From JAJXWB01 sp047605445 (GTDB taxonomy: Bacteria > Pseudomonadota > Alphaproteobacteria > Rhizobiales > Beijerinckiaceae): 5,072 nucleotides of DNA. The position numbers and the translations under genes were made by a program. Shown in pieces: positions 1-5,072 of this stretch. How positions within the stretch are numbered: position 1 is the first letter of the stretch; each line of letters begins with the position of its first letter. The notes under the pieces were generated by a model. It was not told the origin of the DNA, ran no database searches, and saw only the letters and a program-made list of their open reading frames with translations. The stretch lies in contig JASGFP010000177.1 in NCBI GenBank assembly GCA_047605445.1, positions 1 to 5,072 on the forward strand, read 5' to 3'.

Positions 1-186
1 CGCGCGCGTGCGCCCGGCCCAGTCCGCATTGGTGTCAACCAGCACGACGCGCGCGCCGTTGCGCGCCAGCAGGATGGCGGCGGCTCGCCCGTTGCCGATG
101 CCGTCGGCGCGCGAACCTGCGCCCGTGACGATCGCGACGCGATCTTTGAGCCGGTCTCGCCCGCGACCGTAGGCCTCGCCATCCAT
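1..186 (-). CDS. Short-chain dehydrogenase/reductase (SDR), N-terminal part, runs off the left edge
   Basis: Only the first 62 codons are in the window. After about 15 variable residues comes a beta strand (VAIVTGAG, residues 17-24), then the glycine-rich dinucleotide-binding loop of classical SDR enzymes in a slightly extended form (TGAGSRADGIGNG, residues 21-33). A helix and second strand follow, ending in Asp51 (ARVVLVD, 45-51). In this family an acidic residue at the end of the second strand usually means NAD(H) rather than NADP(H) preference. Classical SDRs are about 250 residues, so roughly three quarters, including the Ser-Tyr-Lys catalytic residues, lie outside and the substrate cannot be named. 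I chose the ATG at 186 because GGAGG (197-193) sits 6 nt upstream. An in-frame ATG at 192 abuts GGAGG directly and is less likely. The gene is divergent from the cytochrome gene. Confidence 0.88.
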   Translation of the reverse strand, partial: MDGEAYGRGRDRLKDRVAIVTGAGSRADGIGNGRAAAILLARNGARVVLVDTNADWAGRTRA

Positions 187-370
187 CCGCATCCTCCCTT
201 TGTTTCATTCATCGCTTTAGCACATGCCCCGCGTTTTTCGGCGGTCGCCGGCCAAATGCGCCCGCGCCGCTCGATGCGGCAATCGGCCGCGTCGGCTCGC
301 GCGCCCCTCGTGGCGGCGTGTTTGCGTCCAAACTCGCCACGAACGGTCGAGCGCTGGGGGATTGTCTCCA

Positions 371-400
371 TTGTATTGCCGGAGCCGCTGGGCATATACA
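371..400 (+). promoter_or_regulatory. Candidate sigma-70-type promoter of the cytochrome c gene
   Basis: TTGTAT (371-376) and TATACA (395-400) are separated by 18 nt and match the -35 and -10 consensus at 3 and 4 of 6 positions. Transcription would start near 407, giving a leader of about 80 nt before the cytochrome ATG. This is the only AT-rich element in the otherwise very GC-rich 299-bp gap between the divergent dehydrogenase and cytochrome genes. I found no convincing coding sequence, RNA gene or clear operator in the rest of that gap. The promoter for the dehydrogenase must also lie there, but I could not place it. Confidence 0.35.
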
Positions 401-485
401 GCCGCAGGACTTGAGCTGAGGCGGTCCTTGCAGCGCGACGCCGCCCGGGCGCGCGCGGGGTTCATTCCTTGTGAAAGGACGACCG

Positions 486-875
486 ATGAAGAAATTTGCT
501 GTTCTGACGATGGCTTTTGGAATGCTGGCGGCTGCGCCCGCCTTCGCCGCTGGCGACATCGAGGCGGGCGAGAAGGTTTTCAACAAGTGCAAGGTCTGCC
601 ATCGCATCGGCGAAGGCGCCAAGAACATGGTCGGCCCGGAGCTGAACGGCCTCGACGGCCGCCACAGCGGCGCGGTCGAAGGCTTCAACTATTCTGAAGC
701 CAACAAGGGTTCCGGCCTGACCTGGAATGAGGCGGTCTTCAAGGAATACATCACCGATCCCAAGAAGAAGATTCCCGGCACCAAGATGGTCTTCGCCGGC
801 CTGCCGAACGACAAGGATCGCGACGACCTCTGGGCTTATGTCTCCCAGTTCAAGGCGGATGGGACGAAAAAGTGA
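486..875 (+). CDS. Periplasmic class I cytochrome c (c2/c550 type)
   Basis: This 129-residue protein is a soluble electron carrier exported to the periplasm, where heme is attached covalently. Residues 1-21 form a Sec signal peptide (two lysines, a hydrophobic core, then APAFA before the probable cut), so the mature protein is about 108 residues, normal for cytochrome c2. The single heme site is CKVCH (Cys35, Cys38, His39). The distal ligand is most likely Met101 in the TKM-F motif after the proline of IPGTK, which is typical of the family. GPELNGLDGR (50-59) is also conserved in it. The ATG at 486 is preceded by AAAGGA (474-479) with a 6-nt spacer. A GTG at 471 would lengthen the protein by 5 residues but overlaps that ribosome site, so I rejected it. 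It probably shuttles electrons between a bc1-type complex or a dehydrogenase and an oxidase. The sequence does not say which partner. The gene is monocistronic, with a terminator directly downstream. Confidence 0.95.
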   Translation: MKKFAVLTMAFGMLAAAPAFAAGDIEAGEKVFNKCKVCHRIGEGAKNMVGPELNGLDGRHSGAVEGFNYSEANKGSGLTWNEAVFKEYITDPKKKIPGTKMVFAGLPNDKDRDDLWAYVSQFKADGTKK

Positions 876-899
876 CGATGCGGCATCGGCCGCTTCGCG

Positions 900-930
900 A
901 ACCCCGCCCGAAAGGGCGGGGTTTGTGTTT
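900..930 (+). terminator. Intrinsic terminator of the cytochrome c gene
   Basis: A perfect 10-bp stem (900-909 paired with 914-923) closes a GAAA tetraloop (910-913). A T-rich tract, TTTGTGTTT, continues from the stem to 930. It lies 24 nt after the cytochrome stop codon. The opposite strand has no T-run after the hairpin, so it should work only in the plus direction. It should largely insulate cysG from cytochrome transcription. Confidence 0.9.
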
Positions 931-954
931 GCGCCCGGCGGCGGATGCGCGCGC

Positions 955-985
955 GTGACTTTTCGTCGGCCTCGTCGCATATGCG
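955..985 (+). promoter_or_regulatory. Palindrome and possible promoter just before cysG
   Basis: CGCATATGCG (976-985) is a perfect 10-bp palindrome ending 7 nt before the cysG start codon. It overlaps a possible -10 element (CATATG, 978-983). A possible -35 element, GTGACT (955-960), lies 17 nt upstream of that. If this is the promoter, transcription would begin almost at the ATG, giving a leaderless or nearly leaderless message. That would fit the poor ribosome-binding site (only GGTGAGG, 2 nt or less from the ATG). The palindrome could also be a small operator. Both readings are inference. Confidence 0.25.
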
Positions 986-992
986 GTGAGGC

Positions 993-2408
993 ATGTCCGA
1001 CAAAATCCAAGACAATGCGCCGCTCGCCAGTCTTCCCGCTTTCTTCAAGCTGGCGGGCCGACGCTGCATTGTCGCCGGCGGCTCCGATGGAGCTGCGTGG
1101 AAGGCGGAGCTGCTTGCCTCCGCCGGCGCGCGCGTGGATGTCTATGCGGCCGAGCCCGGCGAGCGGCTTGCGCGCCTCGGCGCCGAAGCGCCAGCGGTCG
1201 CCGTGCATCGGCGCACATGGGAACAAGCCGACCTCGCCGGCGCGCTCATCGCGATCGCGGACGCGCCCTCGGACGCGGAGGCTGCAAGATTTCGGGATGC
1301 GGCCCACGCGGCAGGCGCCGTCGTCAACGTCGTCGATCGCCCGGCCTATTGCGATTTCCAGTTCGGCTCGATCGTCAACCGTTCCCCGCTCGTGATCGGC
1401 ATTTCCACGGATGGCGCCGCGCCCGTCTTCGGGCAGGCGCTGCGCGCGCGCATGGAGACGCTGGCGCCGGCGGGGTTCGCCGCCTGGGCGCAAGCCGCGC
1501 GCGACTGGCGCGACGGCATCGCCGCACGCGGCCTGCCATTCCGGGCGCGGCGCCGGTTCTGGGAGGCTTTCGCCGATCTCGCCTTCGCGCGCAGCGAAGC
1601 CGCGCCGACGGAAGCAGACCGGCTGGCGCTGCTCGAAGCGGTTTCGGACGAAGCGGTCGCTGCTGCGCGCCGCGGCAGGGTCATTCTGGTCGGCGCGGGG
1701 CCTGGCGATCCCGAGCTTCTGACGTTGAAGGCGGTTCGCGCGCTGCAATCGGCCGATGTCGTCCTCTATGACGATCTCGTTGCGCCGGGCGTACTCGACT
1801 TCGCCCGTCGCGAGGCCGAAAAGATCGACGTCGGCAAGCGCGGCTACCGGCCGTCGCTGGGTCAGCCGACAATCACCGCGAAATTGGTGGAACTGGCTGC
1901 CGCGGGCAAATTCGTGGTGCGGCTGAAGGGCGGCGATCCATCGATCTTCGGCCGGGCGACCGAGGAAATCGAGGCGCTGATGTCGGCAGGCGTCGACGTG
2001 GAGATCGTGCCCGGCGTCACCGCAGCCTCCGGCGCTGCGGCTGCCCTGCGCGCATCGCTGACGGCGCGCGATAAAGCGCCTCGCGTCCAGTTCGTCACGG
2101 CGCATGGCCGCGACGGCGCATTGCCGGACGACCTCGACTGGCGCGCTCTGGCCGATCCGAAGGCGACGACCGTGGTCTACATGGGCCTGCGCACCATGGA
2201 TTCGCTCGTCGAGCGCCTTCTGGCCGAAGGCCTGGCCCCCGATACGCCCGCAATTCTGGTCGATCGCGCCACATGGCCGGACGAAAGGACGTTCGCCGCA
2301 ACCCTCGGAACAGTCACGAAGATTGCCGGAGATGCGGGTGTGTCAGGTCCGGCGCTCATGATGATTGGCGCCGTCTTTTGTCGGCCCGCCTCCCGGAAGG
2401 ATCGCTGA
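993..2408 (+). CDS. cysG: Bifunctional siroheme synthase (precorrin-2 dehydrogenase/ferrochelatase plus uroporphyrinogen-III methyltransferase)
   Basis: This 471-residue cytoplasmic enzyme makes siroheme, the cofactor of assimilatory sulfite and nitrite reductases, from uroporphyrinogen III. The N-terminal half (about 10-225) is the NAD-dependent dehydrogenase/ferrochelatase. It has the nucleotide loop VAGGSDGAAWKAELL (27-41), Asp115 in NVVD (matching catalytic Asp104 of E. coli CysG) and the RRRFWE segment (186-191). The C-terminal half (229-465) is the SAM-dependent methyltransferase: GAGPGDPELLT (234-244), Asp260 and Lys282 (matching E. coli Asp248 and Lys270), VVRLKGGDP (308-316), PGVTAASG (340-347) and YMGL with Met397. 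Length matches E. coli CysG (457). Two differences stand out. The nucleotide loop is one residue longer than GGGDVAERK, and Thr139 stands where E. coli has the phosphorylated Ser128. The gene lacks the cysI-type neighbours often found beside it and has its own upstream region after the cytochrome terminator. The start is the first in-frame ATG; the ribosome site is weak. Confidence 0.96.
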   Translation: MSDKIQDNAPLASLPAFFKLAGRRCIVAGGSDGAAWKAELLASAGARVDVYAAEPGERLARLGAEAPAVAVHRRTWEQADLAGALIAIADAPSDAEAARFRDAAHAAGAVVNVVDRPAYCDFQFGSIVNRSPLVIGISTDGAAPVFGQALRARMETLAPAGFAAWAQAARDWRDGIAARGLPFRARRRFWEAFADLAFARSEAAPTEADRLALLEAVSDEAVAAARRGRVILVGAGPGDPELLTLKAVRALQSADVVLYDDLVAPGVLDFARREAEKIDVGKRGYRPSLGQPTITAKLVELAAAGKFVVRLKGGDPSIFGRATEEIEALMSAGVDVEIVPGVTAASGAAAALRASLTARDKAPRVQFVTAHGRDGALPDDLDWRALADPKATTVVYMGLRTMDSLVERLLAEGLAPDTPAILVDRATWPDERTFAATLGTVTKIAGDAGVSGPALMMIGAVFCRPASRKDR

Positions 2409-2416
2409 ACCCAGAT

Positions 2417-2692
2417 CTATTCGGCCGCGTCCCTACGCGCCGCCCGATGCGAGGCGTGACCGCCCTTTCGGCCGGCCTCGGACGCAAGCTGCGGGTTGCG
2501 CGCAAAGCTCCGCTTGGCAGGGTCGACATGCGTTCCGCCCTTCCGCCCCGCAGCCGCCGCCAGGTCTGGATTCTTTGAAAAGCTCCGCTTGTCGCTCGGC
2601 ACGCTTTCTCCGCCCTTGCGGGCGATCGCGCGTTGCTTCTCCGGATCCATCGACGCGAATCCACGCGTCGACTTCTTCTTGATCTCTTCCAC
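2417..2692 (-). CDS. KGG-repeat general stress protein (con-10/YciG/GsiB-like)
   Basis: This 91-residue, highly charged, probably disordered protein has no membrane segment or signal peptide. It opens with the family signature RGFASMDPEKQR (10-21), followed by three KGG motifs (26-28, 51-53, 76-78). The last two are in clear tandem 25-residue repeats of the form D-KRSF-NP-LA--AGRKGG (34-53 and 57-78). Members of this Pfam family (KGG, PF10685) include E. coli YciG, B. subtilis GsiB and fungal con-10. They accumulate under desiccation, starvation or salt stress, but their biochemical role is unknown. The GTG at 2692 is the only start that keeps the conserved N-terminus: upstream in frame there is no start codon before a TAA, and GAGG (2704-2701) lies 8 nt away. 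Starting at Met15 would lose part of the signature. The gene is convergent with cysG, and the stop codons are separated by only 8 bp. An EcfG-type promoter lies upstream. Confidence 0.9.
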   Translation of the reverse strand: MEEIKKKSTRGFASMDPEKQRAIARKGGESVPSDKRSFSKNPDLAAAAGRKGGTHVDPAKRSFARNPQLASEAGRKGGHASHRAARRDAAE

Positions 2693-2710
2693 TGGTCCAC
2701 CCTCTTTTAT

Positions 2711-2753
2711 GTCGACCTGCGAAGCACGAGCTTCTTAATTCTTGGGTCGACCC
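2711..2753 (-). promoter_or_regulatory. Potentially structured 5' leader of the KGG stress gene
   Basis: In the predicted leader, GTCGACC (2751-2745 on the minus strand) can pair with GGTCGAC (2717-2711). This 7-bp outer stem encloses an inner hairpin GAAGC-TCGT-GCTTC (2734-2721). The outer stem would begin within about 3 nt of the predicted transcript start and end 6 nt before the ribosome site GAGG (2704-2701). The upstream half is also a perfect 10-bp DNA palindrome, GGGTCGACCC (2744-2753), so an operator at the start site is an alternative reading. Pairings are read directly from the sequence; a regulatory role is inference. Confidence 0.35.
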
Positions 2754-2759
2754 TTACCT

Positions 2760-2784
2760 AACGGGCTTGCGCCCAAAACGTTCC
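2760..2784 (-). promoter_or_regulatory. EcfG (general stress response sigma factor) promoter of the KGG gene
   Basis: On the minus strand, GGAAC (2784-2780) and CGTT (2763-2760) are separated by exactly 16 nt. This is the consensus recognised by EcfG/RpoE2/SigT, the extracytoplasmic sigma factors that drive the alphaproteobacterial general stress response. Transcription would start around 2755-2753, leaving a leader of about 60 nt before the GTG at 2692. The fit with a stress-protein gene directly downstream makes a chance match unlikely. The remainder of this 257-bp gap (2785-2949) holds no gene that I can support. Confidence 0.75.
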
Positions 2785-2949
2785 CCGTGGCCCGCCGAGG
2801 CCGGTGAAGCGGAGCACGGGCATAAGGTGACGCTGGAACGACCGAGGAAACAACCAACAATCGACTGAAACGTCGTGCATTCGTCGCTTTTTGGGACGTT
2901 CGGGGGACTGAGTTTGCGCGCGTGGCGACAGGCCGGTCCGACGCTTGCG

Positions 2950-3915
2950 TCAGCGCCCGATACAAGCGCGCGCGGCTCGGGTCAGCAGCGCTTTCTCGGA
3001 TTCGTCCAGCGTTTCGGCGCGCAATTTATCCCAGAGCTTAAGTTGTTTGAGCGCCTGCGCCGTGCAAATGCAGCCGCGCCGGCACTGTTCCGCCTCGCCC
3101 CGATTCGCCAAGCACTGCGACTCGCAGGCCTCCCGGAACGGTTGCTCGTCGACAGGCGCGGCGGGGCCGAACGCCCAGACAGACGCCGACAGAATCGCAA
3201 AAAAGACCGGCTGGTGGATAAGGTAGACGGCGAGCGAGTGGCGTCCGCCGAACGCGAGGAGTCGCGCCGGCGCACTCGCGCCCGAAATCCGCCGCAGCGC
3301 ATCGAAACCGCCATGCGCGCGCATGAACAGGCCGGCGCCGAGCCCGATCAGCAGCGCGCCGCTCCACGGCAGCAACGGCCGGAAATCGTTGGAGGTCGGA
3401 ATGCGGACGCCGAGTCCCGTCCAGATCAGCTGCGGGCTGTCGAAAGCGGACCACTGGACGAGGAAGGGCAGGGCGAAGAGGGCCGCGCCCGCCGCCAGCG
3501 CCGCGGGCCAGGGCAGAAAGACGAAGGGCAGGGCCAGCAGGCTGGCGGCGGCGATGCAATGGAGAATGCCGAAGAAGATGATCGCCTGCGGAAAGAGATA
3601 CCAGCTCGCCGCCGTCACCAGCGCCGCCGCCCCGGCGATGAGCGCAAACCGCCGCCAGTAGCCTGCCCAGTCGAACGGCGCGCGTCGCGCCAGTGCGAGG
3701 CTGAGCCCCGCGATGAACAGGAAGGAGCAGGCGATGACATGGCTGAACAGCCGCATCTGCGGGCTGAACGGCGTGCGCGGGTCGATATAGCCGAAATCCG
3801 CGAGGTCCCATGTCAGGTGATAGGCGAACATGGCGACCAGAGCCGCGCCGCGCGCCATGTCCAGCGCGGCGATGCGCCTGGCCGTCCCGCCCGCGTTGCC
3901 GACGTCAGCAGCCAT
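2950..3915 (-). CDS. DUF1624/HGSNAT-like integral membrane acyltransferase with a cysteine-rich C-terminal tail
   Basis: This 321-residue multi-pass inner-membrane protein resembles the DUF1624 family, related to heparan-alpha-glucosaminide N-acetyltransferase, which moves acyl groups across a membrane onto sugars. The family signatures are ALDMARGAALVAM with YH (17-33; the conserved Asp19, Arg22-Gly23 and His33) and GGRHSLAVYLIHQP (223-236). Hydrophobic stretches near 24-38, 58-76, 90-108, 111-134, 138-154, 184-198 and 228-249 suggest seven or more membrane segments. The family function in bacteria is mostly untested, so the acceptor is unknown. After the last segment comes a hydrophilic tail (about 255-321) with six cysteines: C264, C268, C278, C282, C284 and C318. 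The first five form CxxxC-x9-CxxxCxC. The ATG lies immediately after the TGA of the upstream gene (TGAATG) and has no clear ribosome site of its own, so it probably relies on translational coupling. Confidence 0.85.
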   Translation of the reverse strand: MAADVGNAGGTARRIAALDMARGAALVAMFAYHLTWDLADFGYIDPRTPFSPQMRLFSHVIACSFLFIAGLSLALARRAPFDWAGYWRRFALIAGAAALVTAASWYLFPQAIIFFGILHCIAAASLLALPFVFLPWPAALAAGAALFALPFLVQWSAFDSPQLIWTGLGVRIPTSNDFRPLLPWSGALLIGLGAGLFMRAHGGFDALRRISGASAPARLLAFGGRHSLAVYLIHQPVFFAILSASVWAFGPAAPVDEQPFREACESQCLANRGEAEQCRRGCICTAQALKQLKLWDKLRAETLDESEKALLTRAARACIGR

Positions 3916-4866
3916 TCAGCGCGCGGCCTTGTCCGAGAACAGGCTGAAATCCATGTCCGGCGCACTGGTGTTATGGCGCGAGGGCACACGCCGGCCGGCC
4001 CAGAATTCGGTGACTTCGGCCTTCCTGAAATCCATGATCGAGCCTTCGCTCCAGGCTTCGGCGCCCTTCGGCAGCCAGGCGGCGCGCGCCACGTCGGAAT
4101 TGGTCTCCGTTGCGAACATCGAGCGCATCGTGGCGAACGGCAGATCTTTCGGCAGCGCGCCGTCGAAGGAAACGTCGAGCGAAATGTGGTCCTGGTCGAG
4201 CGCCTGCAGAACCATCTTTGCCGAGCCGCCCCGACGGAAATCGAGCGTGAACGTCTTGGTGGCCGGGTCGAAGCCTATGGCGGCGAGATCGACGACCGGC
4301 CGCTCCTGCACCTCGACGGGGCCGATCAGGAAGGACGAGCCATAGGCCGTCCAGCGCATGTCGGCGAAGGGCAGGGGGCGGATGCGCCAGTAGCCGTCGG
4401 GCGGGTAGAAGACGACGACCTCTTCCGCACGCTCGCGATGGCGCACCCACAATTGCGCGGCGTGAAAGCCTTCGTATGTCTTCTGCCCGATCCGGATCGG
4501 CGTGCGCGCAGGGCGCCAGAAATTCGGCAGGCGGTAGCCGACGATCTGCAGCGAGGGCGTCTCGTAGAGCGTCACGCGCTCGCCGTCTTCGCCGAAATAT
4601 TTGTGCGTCTCGAACGAGCAGCTCGAGAAATCCGGCGCATAGCGGTCGACGCCGATCGCGCCGATATAGACCGGATGGATCGCCTGCACGCGGAACGACC
4701 GCACGGCGGGCGAGGCGAAGTCGATCTGGATATTGTCCTTTTCCGCACAGATGTCCGGCGTGGAAAGATTGCGCGCTTCGACCGCAAGATCGGGCTTTTG
4801 CTGCGCCGGCGCGGCGCTCGTGAGAGCCAGCAGGCAGGCCAGGGAAAAGGCTGGGCGCTTCATCAT
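3916..4866 (-). CDS. Secreted protein of unrecognised family, first gene of a two-gene unit
   Basis: I do not recognise a named family. The 316-residue product begins with a Sec signal peptide (MKR, a hydrophobic core to about residue 18, then APA before the probable cut near 21). Cys11 is too early and its context too poor for a lipoprotein signal. The mature protein of about 295 residues is soluble, has no further membrane segment and contains exactly two cysteines (C40 and C83), which suggests one disulfide and a periplasmic location. Notable conserved-looking blocks are DGYWRIRPLPF, YGSSFLIGPVEV and, near the C-terminus, RRVPSRHNTSAPDMDFSL. The alternation of strands suggests a mostly beta fold. 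Two adjacent ATGs (4866 and 4863) are possible starts. AAAGAG abuts the first, so 4863 has slightly better spacing. It is translated directly before the membrane acyltransferase, so a shared envelope role is likely. Codon use and GC look like those of its neighbours. Confidence 0.85.
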   Translation of the reverse strand: MMKRPAFSLACLLALTSAAPAQQKPDLAVEARNLSTPDICAEKDNIQIDFASPAVRSFRVQAIHPVYIGAIGVDRYAPDFSSCSFETHKYFGEDGERVTLYETPSLQIVGYRLPNFWRPARTPIRIGQKTYEGFHAAQLWVRHRERAEEVVVFYPPDGYWRIRPLPFADMRWTAYGSSFLIGPVEVQERPVVDLAAIGFDPATKTFTLDFRRGGSAKMVLQALDQDHISLDVSFDGALPKDLPFATMRSMFATETNSDVARAAWLPKGAEAWSEGSIMDFRKAEVTEFWAGRRVPSRHNTSAPDMDFSLFSDKAAR

Positions 4867-4945
4867 CTCTTTCGGTCCGGCCGCGCTTCGCGGCGGCGCG
4901 CACCATAGGCGCGCGGCGGATGAGAGGAAAGCGCATGCGTCGGCA

Positions 4946-4975
4946 TTGCGGGCGCGCGGGCGGACAGGCTAATGT
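4946..4975 (+). promoter_or_regulatory. Possible promoter of the tRNA-Gly gene
   Basis: TTGCGG (4946-4951) and TAATGT (4970-4975) are spaced 18 nt apart. The first three bases of the -35 element match consensus, while the -10 element matches at only about half its positions. Transcription would start near 4982, about 30 nt before the mature tRNA 5' end, a usual distance for a tRNA precursor. The 146-bp gap (4867-5012) must also hold the promoter of the minus-strand two-gene unit. A weak candidate for that is TATGGT on the minus strand at about 4908-4903. Confidence 0.25.
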
Positions 4976-5012
4976 CTGGCCGTTGTCCGAATCCTCGGAG
5001 TTCGGATCGCGC

Positions 5013-5072
5013 GCGGGTGTAGTTCAATGGTAGAACGGCAGCTTCCCAAGCTGCATACGAGGGTTCGATTCC
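5013..5072 (+). tRNA. tRNA-Gly (anticodon CCC), 5' part, cut by the right edge
   Basis: The first 60 nt are present: a 5' acceptor strand GCGGGTG (5013-5019), a D-arm with stem GTTC/GAAC (5022-5025 and 5033-5036), an anticodon stem GCAGC/GCTGC (5038-5042 and 5050-5054) and a 7-nt loop TTCCCAA that puts anticodon CCC at 5045-5047. The variable region and the T-arm follow, up to GGTTCGATTCC. The 3' side of the T-stem and the acceptor strand lie outside. From memory, the sequence is close to E. coli tRNA-Gly(CCC), which reads GGG codons. Confidence 0.95.

Noticed and set aside
442..451. CGCCCGGGCG palindrome upstream of the cytochrome gene
   Set aside because: It is made of G and C only, is expected by chance in such GC-rich DNA, and has no second copy nearby.
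471..485. GTG at 471 as an alternative start of the cytochrome gene
   Set aside because: It overlaps the AAAGGA ribosome site that serves the ATG at 486, and would put extra charged residues before a normal signal peptide.
209..697. Overlapping open frames on both strands across the divergent intergenic region
   Set aside because: The translations are low-complexity Arg/Ala/Pro-rich, lack ribosome sites, and run into the cytochrome gene in the wrong frame. The region is better explained as promoter DNA.
462..2105. A 547-codon open frame on the minus strand opposite the cytochrome and cysG genes
   Set aside because: It covers two well-identified plus-strand genes plus a terminator, and its composition is that of a GC-rich shadow with no recognisable motif.
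2764..2775. GGGC-TTGC-GCCC hairpin within the spacer of the EcfG promoter
   Set aside because: The stem is only 4 bp and GC-only, which arises often by chance at this base composition. The consensus promoter explains the region better.
2784..2820. Possible terminator for the minus-strand two-gene unit (CCCGTG/CACGGG stem followed by TTTT on the minus strand)
   Set aside because: The stem is 6 bp with a 25-nt loop, the T-run is short and begins 5 nt after the stem, and the site overlaps the -35 box of the stress promoter. It is too weak to call.
2875..4908. A 677-codon open frame on the plus strand, antisense to both genes of the minus-strand unit
   Set aside because: It is rich in Arg, Ala, Gly and Glu, has no recognisable domain or hydrophobic pattern, and lies opposite two genes with clear signal peptide, membrane segments and family motifs. 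High-GC DNA commonly leaves such antisense frames open.

Overview
The window reads as chromosomal DNA of an alphaproteobacterium, most likely of the Hyphomicrobiales (rhizobial or methylotroph-like). The reasons are the uniformly high GC, the alphaproteobacterial form of siroheme synthase, a small periplasmic class I cytochrome c, and a near-perfect GGAAC-N16-CGTT promoter of the alphaproteobacterial general stress sigma factor EcfG. The genus cannot be fixed from the sequence alone.

Layout, left to right. (1) Positions 1-186, minus strand: the N-terminus of a short-chain dehydrogenase that runs off the left edge. (2) A 299-bp divergent intergenic region carries a plausible promoter for (3) a secreted c2-type cytochrome c (486-875, plus), closed by a textbook intrinsic terminator (900-930). 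(4) A complete bifunctional siroheme synthase, cysG (993-2408, plus), stands here without the sulfite reductase genes it often accompanies. (5) Convergent with cysG, only 8 bp away, is a small KGG-repeat stress protein (2417-2692, minus). It starts at GTG, has an EcfG-type promoter upstream (2760-2784), and has a short 5' leader that can fold. (6) A two-gene minus-strand unit follows: a secreted protein of unrecognised family (4866-3916), then a DUF1624/HGSNAT-like membrane acyltransferase (3915-2950). The two are joined at TGAATG with no spacer, so they are probably translationally coupled. (7) At the right edge is the 5' part of tRNA-Gly with anticodon CCC (5013-5072).

Most of the window is ordinary chromosomal housekeeping. 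Two places deserve attention. One is the stress-sigma promoter and structured leader of the KGG gene, which place this gene in the general stress regulon from sequence alone. The other is the tightly coupled pair of a secreted protein and a membrane acyltransferase with a cysteine-rich tail, which could be an uncharacterised envelope-modification module. I see no mobile element, CRISPR array or phage signature.
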